NCBI GenBank assembly: GCA_947846985.1
Contig: CANTUZ010000002.1
Location: forward strand, 13,898,087 to 13,962,086
Origin: Fratercula arctica
Taxonomy: Eukaryota; Chordata; Aves; Charadriiformes; Alcidae
Direction: 5' to 3'
DNA length: 64,000 bases
The notes under the pieces are model-generated. The model had not been told where the DNA came from and did no database searches. It saw only the letters and a list, made by a program, of their open reading frames with translations. A program made the position numbers and the translations under genes. Below, in pieces: positions 1-10,904 of the stretch (its first letter is position 1; each line of letters starts with the position of its first letter).

Positions 1-133
1 TATTGAATTCTCTGTTAGAACGAGGTAAGAATAATTTACAAAAGAAGAATGTGAACTATGAGATTCATATGTTTCCAAATGGAAGGAAAAAGATAGCAGC
101 AAACTAAAGATTTAATGAGAAGACAATGAATCT

Positions 134-186
134 CAGAATCATAGAACGGTTTGGCTTGGAAGGGACCTTAAAGATCTAGTTCCAAT
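134..186 (-). repeat. CR1 LINE 3' tail fragment
   Basis: On the minus strand this is only the extreme 3' end of a CR1 retrotransposon. The plus strand reads atcatagaac, then ttggaaggga, then ccttaaagatc, which is the reverse complement of the CR1 3' core. About 50 bases remain, so the copy is severely 5'-truncated, as is usual for CR1. It has no coding content. Confidence 0.88.
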
Positions 187-3004
187 GATTAATTTGTCTC
201 CAGTAAATAACAGTACAGCTAATGACCAGTTAATGTGATAATAGAATAAAAACGTATGTACAAGAGAAGTGTCCATCATATTTAACCTTAGTATAGTTAA
301 AAGGTTAAATTATATTGATTAATCAATTTTATTATATTTCTTTTTTTTTACAAATGGGATAGAAGAATCTCAAACCAACTAAAATTCCTTATCTTTCCCT
401 GGTTTGTGTTGGTAGCTCATCTCAAGGGTTGGAGACCTTGGGATATCCTTCAGACAACTGTTTGAGAATTTTCTAGTTTTAAACATATAGTAACATATCC
501 TTTGGACATTGCAATAGCTGCACTGTGCTGTAAAACCCATTCTGTATTTATCCATCCCCATGTAATTGAATAAGTAAAAAGAAACATTGGGGAGCCCTCA
601 GGGTCTCTGCACTGCTGTAAAAGCTGGCAGACCCAGATGGTTACTGTGGAAAGGGGCACAGGAACCCATAAATAAAATCACTCTGGTTGTGGTTGTGCCA
701 TGGATGTTTATCTGGATGGTGGCCCAGAATTAATCTGATCACTCCCGAGCTAAAAGCCTACCCTGCATCCTGTGTTTATCCATTTGAACAGGATCCTGAA
801 AGGTCAGGATGACTAATGCGTATATCCCATGTATGAAAAAGTAGGGTATGTTCAGTTTTCTTCCAAGTACACTTGCTGCAAATACCTGAGTTGTACTCCT
901 TTTCACACGGAAACAAGGATGTCATATTTGTGCTTAGTCTTCTGAGCATCATGAGAAATAATTTAAAAGCAGAGGTACTTAACAGCCAGGTGTTCATTTC
1001 CATGTGCAAAATCTGAGTGGAAAAACAGGTAAATATGTGGTAGTTCTGAATAGGTATCCTATTAATGTATGTAGAAAACATGAAACACATATATAAAGCC
1101 CCAGTCTGAAGGCTTGTGAGTGATGCACTCAAATCAAGCTTCAGAGCCTCGTGTCAGAAGGCTTACACTTCCATAGGCTTTGACAGGAAGAGAAACAGAT
1201 CACTAGACAGAGATGCCAAAAACCACCTCGACTGATCCCAACTATTCATTTCTCATAGCAAGCAAGTCAGGAATAACCTATAGAATTCACCCAGGCAATA
1301 CCAAATCCATGACTTATGATTTATTCAGAACTTCCTGAAAATCAGAAGCCTTGGAGAAATCTCTAAATGAACTCAGTATGCTGGGACATCTGAAATCACT
1401 AAACATTCAAAAAATCATGACCAAATTGAGTAAGTTAAGAAACAACCAGTGCAGCTGGGAAAAAAATCAGTCAAATCAGGAATATTTATTGAGAGAAAAA
1501 AAGTCAAATTATTAGTAAGTGTACGAGTCATTTTCAGTCATTGGTATTACCTCTATCCCAAGAAAGTTAGAGAAATGTGAGAATAAATAATATATAGCAA
1601 TCGACTGTATGGTATTTGAAGACTTTTCTGTAGCAAAGTACCCCATTCTGGAAGCAAGTAATCAGAGTTAACTTCTGCTTGAAAAGTGTGTTTTAGTTCT
1701 CCTATTTATAGGGAACGTTGAAACTGGTGAAAACCTGTCTCAACTGTGCTCTAAAAAGACAGAAATGTTTGTAAACTGTGATATTGGAAAATTTCCATCT
1801 TGACTTTTGAACTTTTGGCATAATAGTTTGCTAGTTAGTTACTATGGTGATAGTGCCCAAAGCATCAGCAGCTGCAACATCAAAAAACCTGTGAAACACA
1901 AGGTTACCTAAAAGGAACAGATAAACTTGTATAAAGAAAATATTTATTTTTCATTTATATATCTATCAATTGCCTCATTGTTATAGTGACATTGTTGTTA
2001 GTGTTAAATCCCTCAGCTAAATCCAGCTACCTACAAATTAATCCACAAGTAACAAGAAAACTATTCACCTCAACTATTTTTCATGTGTCTCTTCAGGTGA
2101 TATGAATCATTTTCTGGAAGCACTTCTCTCTCTCCACTAACTATAGTGTGAACTCATTTAACCTATTTAGCTAGCTGAAATGGGTAAAATGGATTGAACA
2201 TAGGTCAAGGTTTGCTGTAGGCTTATAGATACTTTTTCCCAAGAGGTCTGCTGGAATTAACAACCATAGATTATAAAAATTGCTGTAAATATGATGATAC
2301 TATTAACATTTCTATAAAATTATGTGGTAACTGTGTATATTCACACATATACTCTTTTTCTAAAGAAATAGATTGCATAGTGTAAGTTTATGACCATGTG
2401 TGTGCAGTGGTTACAGTTTACTATGCATTACGCGTTATCACTGCAAAATTAGCTACAAGAAGTAATTTGAATTACTGGGTTTTCTCCTCCTCTCCTCATT
2501 TTCTTGCTCTTATTTTCCTTCTATGACAAATCTGTTTCTATGGATTTCAATAGTATTGGTCATGACTGAGAGGATACGTGAAGGAAAAGCTTATTAGTAC
2601 ACAGTACTGAACAACAGTTCAACATAAAAAAAAATCAAGCTGAGCAGAATATGTACCTATGTACAGAAAATCTTTTTTGTGATAATAAAATTTTATTTTG
2701 AGGCACGTTTTTCTATTTTTGCTGTTTATTATATAAAAAATACTTTTTTTATAAAAATATTGTGGAAAAGGGTGAGGTGAGGATAAAAATGTACTTAAAA
2801 TGTATTTATACATTGGTTAGGTAGTTCTGTGCAGTGAGCAGAAGGCGTAGCCTGAGAGCAGTAGGAAAGAACTAATATTTAATATATTTAAGGAAGTAAA
2901 ATAAAGAGAAAACGAAGGAGATGTGAAGATACCTGCTTTTTGAAAATAGCTCTAGTATATTCTTATCAGGCACATAGTGTTCTGGCTGGGTTATTTGATG
3001 CCCT

Positions 3005-3205
3005 GAGAACTGCTCCCACTCTTTTTAATCACTGCAGTGCTCAGCATCTCTGACACTCTGTCCATTGGAAGTCTAACTGCAAACCTTCTGAAATCAGCGG
3101 AAGGAGTAAAGGCACAGACCTTGATTAGCGTGAGAGATTTGGTACTTAATTCTGAAAGCACCTGAGACCCCCATTGACATCTGAAAATTGTCAGAGTAAA
3201 TTGTC
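3005..3205. repeat. Probable ancient sauropsid interspersed repeat
   Basis: Phrases such as gtgctcagcatctctga near 3037 and aagcacctgagacccccat near 3157 resemble an old, much-decayed repeat shared by birds, turtles and crocodilians. It typically carries 'gtgctcagcacctctgaaa' and 'cccattgacttcaatg' style blocks. The resemblance is from memory of those families. I do not assign a Repbase name, and the borders are approximate. Confidence 0.45.
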
Positions 3206-4092
3206 CCTGAAAAAAATACAGACCAAGCACACTGAAAAAAATGAATGTCTTCTGATTTTTTATGAGAATAGCCTCAGCCTAGAGAATAACGATTTTTTTA
3301 TATGAAAACAGATATCTTTTTCTTGCTTTTGCCAAAAACAATGTGTTTTACTTAAATGATTATTTGGGCTTTATTTATATAAAATAATGCTGTTATACAC
3401 ACAATCAAGACTATTCTACAATGTAAATATCCTTTTCACATAAGAAAACTGCAACTTGCAACTGCAATTTCTGATTCTATGGGGTGAAGGTGTTTCTCAT
3501 GCTGTGGAAGGCATTCATCTGATCAGATGTAGACTTCCACAGTGGAAATTATTAAGTCAGATGACTCATGCCTTAAAATGCTTTTCACTCACCAACTATG
3601 GTAAGAGAGATCCCAGTAAGACAGGTGAAATATTGATGCCTAAGGTTAGCTTAGGTGAATCACATCCTGAGTGAAGAATCTCGATTTTGTGATGTCAAGC
3701 GCCTCATGCCTTCATGCTCTATTTCCTAGTCTTTTACTTTCCCTAAACTAATGGCTTCTCTTCTGAACCTGTTCTGAAGAGGATGGAAGGTGCAATGATT
3801 TAATCCACAATCATCCTGTTTCTAAACCTTATTCCATCAGGAAACAGAGTGGTACACCAAGACAGAGGTGATCGAAGTAATGAGCCACTCATGTTAGACA
3901 GCTGCAAAAATCTGCCAATGAACATGGCACACATTAGAACACAATGAATATTAAGATAATCCTGAATGCAGCCTGAATAAAAATTTAACTGATTCATCCC
4001 ACTTCAGCAATTCATTGACCCTGAGACAGGAGTTGCCCTGTGGAGGTGTCTGTGTCTCTTTCCGAAGGGTGCAGGTTAAGCCAAGATTTTGG

Positions 4093-4119
4093 ATCTCACC
4101 AGCTTATGACTGGTGAGAT
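4093..4119. repeat. Short perfect inverted repeat (stem-loop)
   Basis: atctcaccag at 4093-4102 is followed, after the 7-base loop cttatga, by its exact complement at 4110-4119. It lies about 70 bases upstream of the CR1 copy beginning near 4190. A 10-bp stem with a short loop is expected about once by chance in 64 kb, so no function is claimed. Confidence 0.5.
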
Positions 4120-4189
4120 GGGCCTTCTGGCCAGTCATTTTAAGCCAGCAGAGGTGGAGATACTATCCTAAATCAGCAAAGATTTTGGG

Positions 4190-4906
4190 GAAGAGTGGCT
4201 AGACAGCTGCCTGGCAGAAAAGGACCTGGGGGTGTTGGTCGACTGCTGGCTGAATATGAGCCAGCAGTGTGCCCAGGTGGCCAAGAAGGCCAACAGCATC
4301 CTGGCCTGTATCAGGAACAGCATGGTGAGCAGGACTAGAGCAGTGATTGTCGCCCTGTACCAGCACTGGTGAGGCCCCACCTTGAGTCCTGTGTTCAGTT
4401 TTGGACCTCGCACCACAAAAAAAGACACTGAGGTGCTGGAGCAGGTCCAGAGAAGGGCAATGGAGCTGGTGAGGGGTCTGGAGAATAAGTCTTATGAGGA
4501 GCAGCTGAGGGAGCTGGGGTTGTTCAGCCTGGAGAAAAGGAGGCTGAGGGGAGACCTTATCGCTCTCCTACAACTACCTGAAAGGAGGGTGTACAGAGGT
4601 GGGGGTTGGTCTCTTCTCCCAAGGAACAGGTGATAGGACAAGAGGAAATGGCCTCAAGTTGTGCCAGGGGAGGTTCAGACCAGATATTAGGAAAAATTTT
4701 TACTCTGAAAGGGTTATTAAGCATTGGAACAGGCTGCCCGGGGAAGTGGCTGAGGCACCATCCCTGGAGGTATTTAAAAGACGGGTAGACGTGGTGCTTA
4801 GAGATATGGTTTAGTGATGGGTTTTGTCAGAGTTAGGTTGATGGCTGGACTAGATGATCTGAAAGGTCCGTTCCAACCTAGACAATTCTATGATTCTAAG
4901 ATTCTC
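4190..4906 (+). repeat. CR1 LINE, 5'-truncated, with ORF2 C-terminus and 3' end
   Basis: About 0.7 kb of a CR1 element. The left part encodes the end of ORF2 (reverse-transcriptase protein): residues such as [15 protein letters not shown] and [14 protein letters not shown] are read in frame from 4382. The frame then shifts near 4566, where one extra C is present compared with the related copy at 8000-8382. The final 71 codons (4599-4814) continue in another frame with [16 protein letters not shown]. The 3' untranslated end runs through a ggactagatgatct block to gattctaagattct. It is a dead copy, lacking endonuclease and most of the reverse transcriptase. Its closest relative in the window is the minus-strand copy at 8000-8382. 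Confidence 0.95.
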
Positions 4907-4980
4907 CAGGGTAAGAATTACTTAGATGCATAGCAAATAATGTTCAATCATTGAAAAGGTCATGAAAGCTGTCACAATAA

Positions 4981-4985
<5 letters not shown>

Positions 4986-5018
<33 letters not shown>
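4986..5018. repeat. Poly-T tract (T33)
   Basis: Thirty-three consecutive T residues, directly visible, beginning about 80 bases after the CR1 copy that ends near 4906. CR1 does not end in poly-A or poly-T, so the tract is not its tail. It is an independent mononucleotide repeat. Confidence 0.97.
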
Positions 5019-5024
<6 letters not shown>

Positions 5025-6615
5025 AAGCAGGCTCTATTCACAATAATGTTTTTTCCTCTAGCGTTTTTGCCAGTGTGGAAATAAGTCAGTAACAATGCCT
5101 ACAGAAGTCATTGAGAAATTTTCCAGGCAAGCGGGATTGGCAGGTATCTAACTCAAGGACAAGGTATCTAACTCACACAGCATTCATTTTTATGCCCTCA
5201 CTCAATTACCATTTACAACCTGACCCTAAGCTCATCAGGTGAAACTTCTGCTAAAGTGAAAACTTGTACTTATTTTCAGTGGGTGCAGGATGTGATCCAG
5301 ATGGATAATAAACTTGTGATTTACAAGCATGAGCCATAGTGCGCTATAGAAATATGCATGAAGGAAAACCATTATGTGTGAGGATATTCCTTTTATTTCA
5401 GCATGTCTAAAGGAACACATATGCTGCCTTATTCATTCTTAGTAGCAAGGTCATTTCACAAAGGACATGGAACAAAAAAAATTCATCCACAAACAGCTCT
5501 TATAGCAGTTACTAAATATCTAGCCTTGAAAATCACTTCTAAAAGCAGAGGATGTATTTATTGTTATTGTAGACTGTATTTTCATCTTTCACTACCAGAG
5601 TCAATATTTCCACTACCATCAGTCAATGTATTGCACTGAGACCAGCTGTGTGTGTTTAATTGCATAAAAGATATTCAGGTTTTACTAGGACATCTATTAT
5701 CTGTGTTTGAGCCTTTGTCTAGGAAAAAAATAGGGGAAAAAACCCTTCTCAGTTAATTAGGAAATTTGATACTAGAGAGTTTAGCGGTTTAAATATGTTT
5801 CAAATGCATTTTAGGATAGATTCTGCCATCCACCAAGAAACTGCAAAGCTGGGCTGAAAACACAGATTGCCCATCTAGTAGCTGTAGCCACAAATGGATG
5901 CAGATTTGCTTGGCTTTTGAACTAGAGCAAAGGGATAGGCAGGAATTAAGCTACAGTGGATATTGATAGGGTGAGGAGCTTAAGTGCGATGCAGAAAGCA
6001 AGTGGAATTGAGTGTAAATGAGAATTTAGAAAGAGATTTACATAGAAATGTGGGGATAGAAGCAGAATGGAAGGAAGCAGATCCTTCCTGACTGTCAGAG
6101 GAACGAGCAGATAAACTGAAGTAGAATTAGCCACTGTATCTGTGCATCTGCACGTGTGGGAGGGGAGGAGTCTGCACTCTTCTACGGAAAAAATGCCTGA
6201 AATTTCATGGGAAATGTTCCATAACCACAACTGCAAATGCTTTCATTTTCTATTTAGAGGCAGTAAGAATCCAAGATCAAGAGAAGGAAAAAGATGTCGT
6301 AGAAGGTTTCAGTTTGATTTTTATGCTTCCTGTGTTCCCCATAGTGACAGGTTCTGCCTTGTAATCTATCTGAACCACATGTTTCCTTTGTTGGTCCTTG
6401 CTCCTAAAAAAGTGGATAAAATACTGCAGGATTTTGCAGTAGGAGCAATTACAGATTACAAACTCAGGTGATGGAACAAAATGGGTCATTACTTATCTGA
6501 ACTTCATGTTTCACAGGCAATCATAGATCTTTTTAAAAGAGAGAAGATTCAGTTTTCAGGCAATTCTGACAACCCAGTCTTTGGGGTTTTATCTAAAAAT
6601 TGATAGTTTTGAGCA

Positions 6616-6648
6616 TTTTTTTTTTTTTGGGGGGGGGGGGGGGCGGGG
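6616..6648. repeat. T13-G15-C-G4 homopolymer junction
   Basis: Thirteen T residues pass directly into fifteen G residues, then one C and four more G. Such a poly-purine/pyrimidine switch is prone to length errors in sequencing and assembly. The G run alone can form a G-quadruplex on the plus strand. Confidence 0.95.
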
Positions 6649-7999
6649 TAGGAGAGAAAAGCAAAACATTTTCCATGAAGGGGAAAAAATGAAACAAAAC
6701 ATTCCTATTCTTTCAACATTTCTAACGTCAGGCACACCAGTAAGACAAAGAAGCCTTCGTCAGCAAATTGGCTGGGTTTGTGAGCACTGGCCCTGACCCC
6801 GGCTGCACGAGCTGATGCAGCCATGCGGAGAATTTATCCTTTTCCAAAGGAACTATGGGTGACAATTCTGCTGTCCCTTGTGACTTTGCCACAAAGTCTC
6901 CTGGAATTTTATCTTTTTGCTTATTTACCTAGCAACTGCAACAAGGGAGGCATATCAGAATCTGATCCTTCATTTTATTTTTTCTTTTTACTGGAGTTTC
7001 CAGTCTTAATGACATTCGAAAAAATCTGGAAGCAGTGAAACGGCAAGGAAGAATCAGAATGCAAAGAAGTCCAAAACTTATTATGTATAAATCTTTTAAT
7101 TTTTATGCCAATCTTCTGATACTGGGGTTCTCATTTTTGAATGCTTTGGATTATCAAGGAGGATTATTCCTCTGTGTTTAACTTTAATAACTGGAGAATA
7201 TTAAAATGTTATTACAGCTCTGTTTCCAACAATATATTTGATTGAAAGCAATAGGTGGGGCACTGAAGCTGGAATCCATTTCATGCGGGAGCGGGGTGCA
7301 GTTTTGCTCACTCTGTGCTTGACTGCATTCTCACTTTCATAACATGGAAATCACAGCATGAGCTGGCGTGAAAAACTGAGCTCACCAGCACCTCATCTCA
7401 TAGCCACAGGTTTGAAAGCTACATGTGTTGCCACCGGGAAGGGCTGCCTGGTCCTCCTTCCCCTTCCTACCCCCAGAGACTCCCCCGGCACACGTGCTTG
7501 CTGCGGGAACCCTTGCCTCCCTGCCTGCAAGCAAGTCCAGGGCTATTATGCTCAATTTGGGTTAAAACCAAAGCCTGATGTTGCAAGAACTGTTGCACCA
7601 GGTGGTGTCAAGCATGGCCCCATTCTCCCCTGTGTCCAGGCATGAGGAGGCCCAGGTTGTCCATGGTCCTGCTGCTGGGTCTGCTCCACAAACCCCTGCT
7701 TCCAGGCATGTGGTCTCCCATCTCAGGTGTGCTCCGACTCAGCCCAATTGTCCTCAAACTCCACTGCAAAAGGATGAACCTAAACAAGTTTCACCATTAA
7801 TTATATTTCTAGATCTGTGACTGCAGGTAGTCACAGCTTTAGAGGATGTGAATTTCAAAGTTGCCAAATTCACTTTGAAATCTAGTGGGATATAGAGACT
7901 GACATACAAAGAAAGGTATTTGGGTACATGAAGACACAGGAAAGCACCCATTTCAGATTCAGAATTAGTCACATATCTAAATCCCATGGAGAGAAAGTG

Positions 8000-8382
8000 A
8001 ATCATAGAACCATAGAATAGAATCACAGAATCGCCTAGGTTGGAAGGGACCTTTCAGATCATCTAGTCCAACCATCAACCTAACTCTGACAAAACCCATC
8101 ACTAAACCATATCTCTAAGCACCACGTCTACCCGTCTTTTAAATACCTCCAGGGATGGTGCCTCAGCCACTTCCCTGGGCAGCCTGTTCCAATGCTTAAT
8201 AACCCTTTCAGAGTAAAAATTTTTCCTAATATCCGGTCTAAACCTCCCCTGGAGCAGCTTGAGGCCATTTCCTCTTGTCCTATTGCCTGTTCCTTGGGAG
8301 AAGAGACCGACCCCCACCTCTGTACAACCTCCTGTCAGGTAGTTGTAGAGACCGATAAGGTCTCCCCTCAGCCTCCTCTTCT
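8000..8382 (-). repeat. CR1 LINE 3' fragment, sister of the 4.2-4.9 kb copy
   Basis: Minus-strand CR1 fragment of about 380 bases covering the end of ORF2 and the 3' untranslated region. Read on the minus strand, a 95-codon frame (8389-8102) stays open through the C-terminal block [16 protein letters not shown] to the natural stop. The 3' end shows the octamer remnants gattctattctatggttc. By eye only about 15-20 differences separate it from the plus-strand copy at 4190-4906 over the shared ~370 bases, so both belong to the same subfamily. It lacks everything upstream of the ORF2 C-terminus. Confidence 0.95.
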
Positions 8383-8621
8383 CGGGCATTTCTTAAATAT
8401 TCAACTGCTTCCTCAGAACTCTGTTATCATTATTGTTTTCTATGGTACCTTTTGGAAATAAATAAATATTTGTGTCTCTGCCCCCGCTCCCCCAAGTCAT
8501 CTAAATTAACAAAGAATAATTACTTAATTTTAAGTTATTATTTGTGTTGCACTGTTGACTAGAGGCCAACTGCATTGTAAAAAATATAATAGATGATACC
8601 TGTGCATAGATTCAAAATGAA

Positions 8622-8624
<3 letters not shown>

Positions 8625-8652
<28 letters not shown>
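8625..8652. repeat. Poly-T tract (T28)
   Basis: Twenty-eight consecutive T residues. No LINE or SINE body is recognisable on either side, so a retroposon tail is not supported. Confidence 0.95.
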
Positions 8653-8657
<5 letters not shown>

Positions 8658-9244
8658 AGCATAAAGAGAGCTGTACTGGGTCAGGCAATGGCCAGAGTAA
8701 TATTTAACTCTGTAAAGTTGAAGATGGTAATTTCCTGTCTGGTGGGTTGAGTGACCGGAGCACACATCACTGTCTGGATGAGCATATTTCTGGTTTACAG
8801 CAGATGACAGAAGATAAAGTGTAAATACGTTTAAATCACCGTGAGTTTTCCCCCCAACCATTACAATATTATATTTCCAGTCTTTCAAAAACTGTTTACC
8901 TTTTATCAGCTCCTGTTAACTAACAACCTACATCACAGCGTCATGCAAATGTGAGAAGACAGCTATTTGAGTCACAAAAGATAAATATCTCCTGAAACAG
9001 CTATTGTTTTGAGTTTCTAAGTCTACTAAATAGATATTTTCAATGCAAATAAATGATGTAATCCAAAGTGAATCCAACAACACACTGGCAAAGTAACTTG
9101 TATGGTTTTCACAGGAGAATATTCAATCTGTGCAAACAGACCACCATCTGTAAACAGCAACATAAATGAGAATTGTATATCTGATGTGCCTGCTCACCAG
9201 ATCCGATCCTGCAGGCTGCTGTGTACCCTTATCTTCTTTTGATA

Positions 9245-9370
9245 GCCCTATAGGAGGACATTTTCAAAGCATCTAGTTTCACAATGAGACTTAGGAACCT
9301 GGGACCATTTCCAAATGGGACAGGTTTTTAAGGACACATAGACGTTTTAGTGGAATCAAGCCCTAGACTC
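9245..9370. repeat. Ancient sauropsid repeat ('acttaggaacct' type)
   Basis: The run contains attttcaaagcatctag, then gagacttaggaacct, then ccatttccaaatgggac. This order matches a decayed repeat common in turtles and birds, in which 'attttcaaaagtgcctaag', 'gacttaggagcctaag' and 'cccattttcaaa' blocks alternate. The match is from memory and the family name is not assigned. Borders are approximate. Confidence 0.55.
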
Positions 9371-10224
9371 CCTTTAAGAAAAATCTGCTAGTTGCTCACT
9401 GCCAAATTGAGAGCATTAGTCAAAAGCAAATGAATCCACTTTTTGAGTTAAAAAGAACACTGCTCTTTTATTGGGCAGGACGTTTTTTAAAAGAAAAATC
9501 TTAAACAACCACTATTACTTTAAGCTTCCAAGACATAAAAAATACTTGTAAAAATTCTTTTGGTTTACAGGGAGCTTGCATTACACAAAACCGATAAAAA
9601 ATAGATTAAAAATTAAACATTTATGACCCAAGGAACTGCTGAGCATACTTTGCTCTGAAGCACATCTGTAACAATAAAACCCAGACTCCTGAAATTTGAA
9701 TTTGCCTGTTGTGCTTGCTTAATTACTGTACACTCTAACTTTTTAGTCTCTGATAGGGTAATAGTACAGTTGTAGAAAATATTATTCTCTTAGGTATTTT
9801 CATATATAATTTCCAGAGGGGAGCATTCCCCTCTTGATGTGCACACACGACTGCCACTACCATTAATGGAAGTTATGTGTTCCATTCAAAGGGAGAGTAC
9901 ACCCTTGAGTATGTAACTAAATCAACAAAAAAACCTGTATTACAATAATGCTAGAGGTAGGACTTAATCTACCAGAGCAAAATATTCAGAGGTAAAGAGT
10001 GAGCACAATTTCAGCCTTACCATATGTATTAATGGTGATATTATCTTCTGTCAAGGGACTCAGACTACTCTTTATACATCTAAGTTATAGAGTTAAAGCA
10101 CAATGGAACGAAATGATGGTGTTACTGAGTGTATTAAGGCTGTTTCAGTTTTACTTTTGTCTTTACTTGCTGATGTAGAGCACATCAGAATCTCAACACA
10201 ATAACATTACTGAAACTTCCACCC

Positions 10225-10345
10225 TGTTCCTAATTTACACTTTGCTCTGGCAAATTGATTTTACACCCATAATCAGGCCATTTTTACGGTGCTGGAGTAA
10301 CAAAGTGAAAATGAGAATTAGGCTCCCTTAGCGACAAGTTTTGCC
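10225..10345. repeat. Possible ancient repeat ('atttacac...aatcaggcc' type)
   Basis: Elements such as cctaatttacactttgctc, attttacacccataatcag and gagaattaggctccc recall an old sauropsid repeat built around 'gatttacaccag' and 'gaatcaggccc' phrases. It is much decayed and the identification is tentative. Confidence 0.35.
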
Positions 10346-10886
10346 TTCAGATATATTGAACCTGTGTAACTGAAAGCTTAACTAGAACCATTTTGCTGTT
10401 CTTCCACATTTTTTAAGAAGAATTACAAATTCAAATTAGGATATGGTCTCCTTCCTAATATTAATTTCAGGTACTCTTTTTCAATACCACAATTAGTTTT
10501 TTAGTGTATAACATAAATCCTGATTTAATGAATTACTCCTAAATTGGCTTTTAATCTCCTTATTTGTATTAACAGCTCTTATTAAGTCATTACGTTCTCG
10601 CTTCTCAGTTATGCACAGTTTAGTGCATATGGATGTTTTGCATGAAAAACATACATGGATCATGATTCTATGTATACAATTGTCCAATGTAAACAGACAT
10701 TTAGGAAAGGGAAAGGTACAACTGGTAGAGAGCAAACAGTTTTCTGGTTCAATGTCTTCAGTTTTACTCCTCAGACATCAATAACAGATGTAGCTTCGTG
10801 TGTTCAATACCAGCAACGACACTGGTTTTTCTTCCTGAGTTTTAGAAGGTGACAGGTATATAGAGGTACATATGTATACAAGGCAA

Positions 10887-10904
10887 TTTTTTTTTTTTTT
10901 TTTT
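10887..10904. repeat. Poly-T tract (T18)
   Basis: Eighteen consecutive T residues in unique sequence. Confidence 0.9.

Larger units (their letters stand above)
187..4189. other. AT-rich non-coding stretch
   Basis: No gene is recognised in these 4 kb. Open frames on both strands are under about 120 codons and look random. The stretch contains a T-rich run near 340, a probable ancient repeat around 3005-3205 and a 10-bp inverted repeat at 4093-4119, each listed separately. The patch at 590-780 is less AT-rich than its surroundings but matches nothing I know. Confidence 0.6.
4907..7999. other. Non-coding stretch with homopolymers and a GC-richer patch
   Basis: No recognisable gene. It holds a 33-base T run (4986-5018) and a T13/G15 run (6616-6648), and between about 7358 and 7790 the sequence is clearly richer in C and G than its neighbours. 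Overlapping frames of 80-95 codons are open in that patch on the plus strand, but their translations show no domain and no splice context that I can defend. The GC-rich composition alone lengthens open frames, because stop codons are AT-rich. Confidence 0.55.

Noticed and set aside
4986..5018. Poly-T tract as the tail of the CR1 copy just upstream
   Set aside because: CR1 ends in octamer repeats rather than poly-A, and the tract is about 80 bases beyond the CR1 end.
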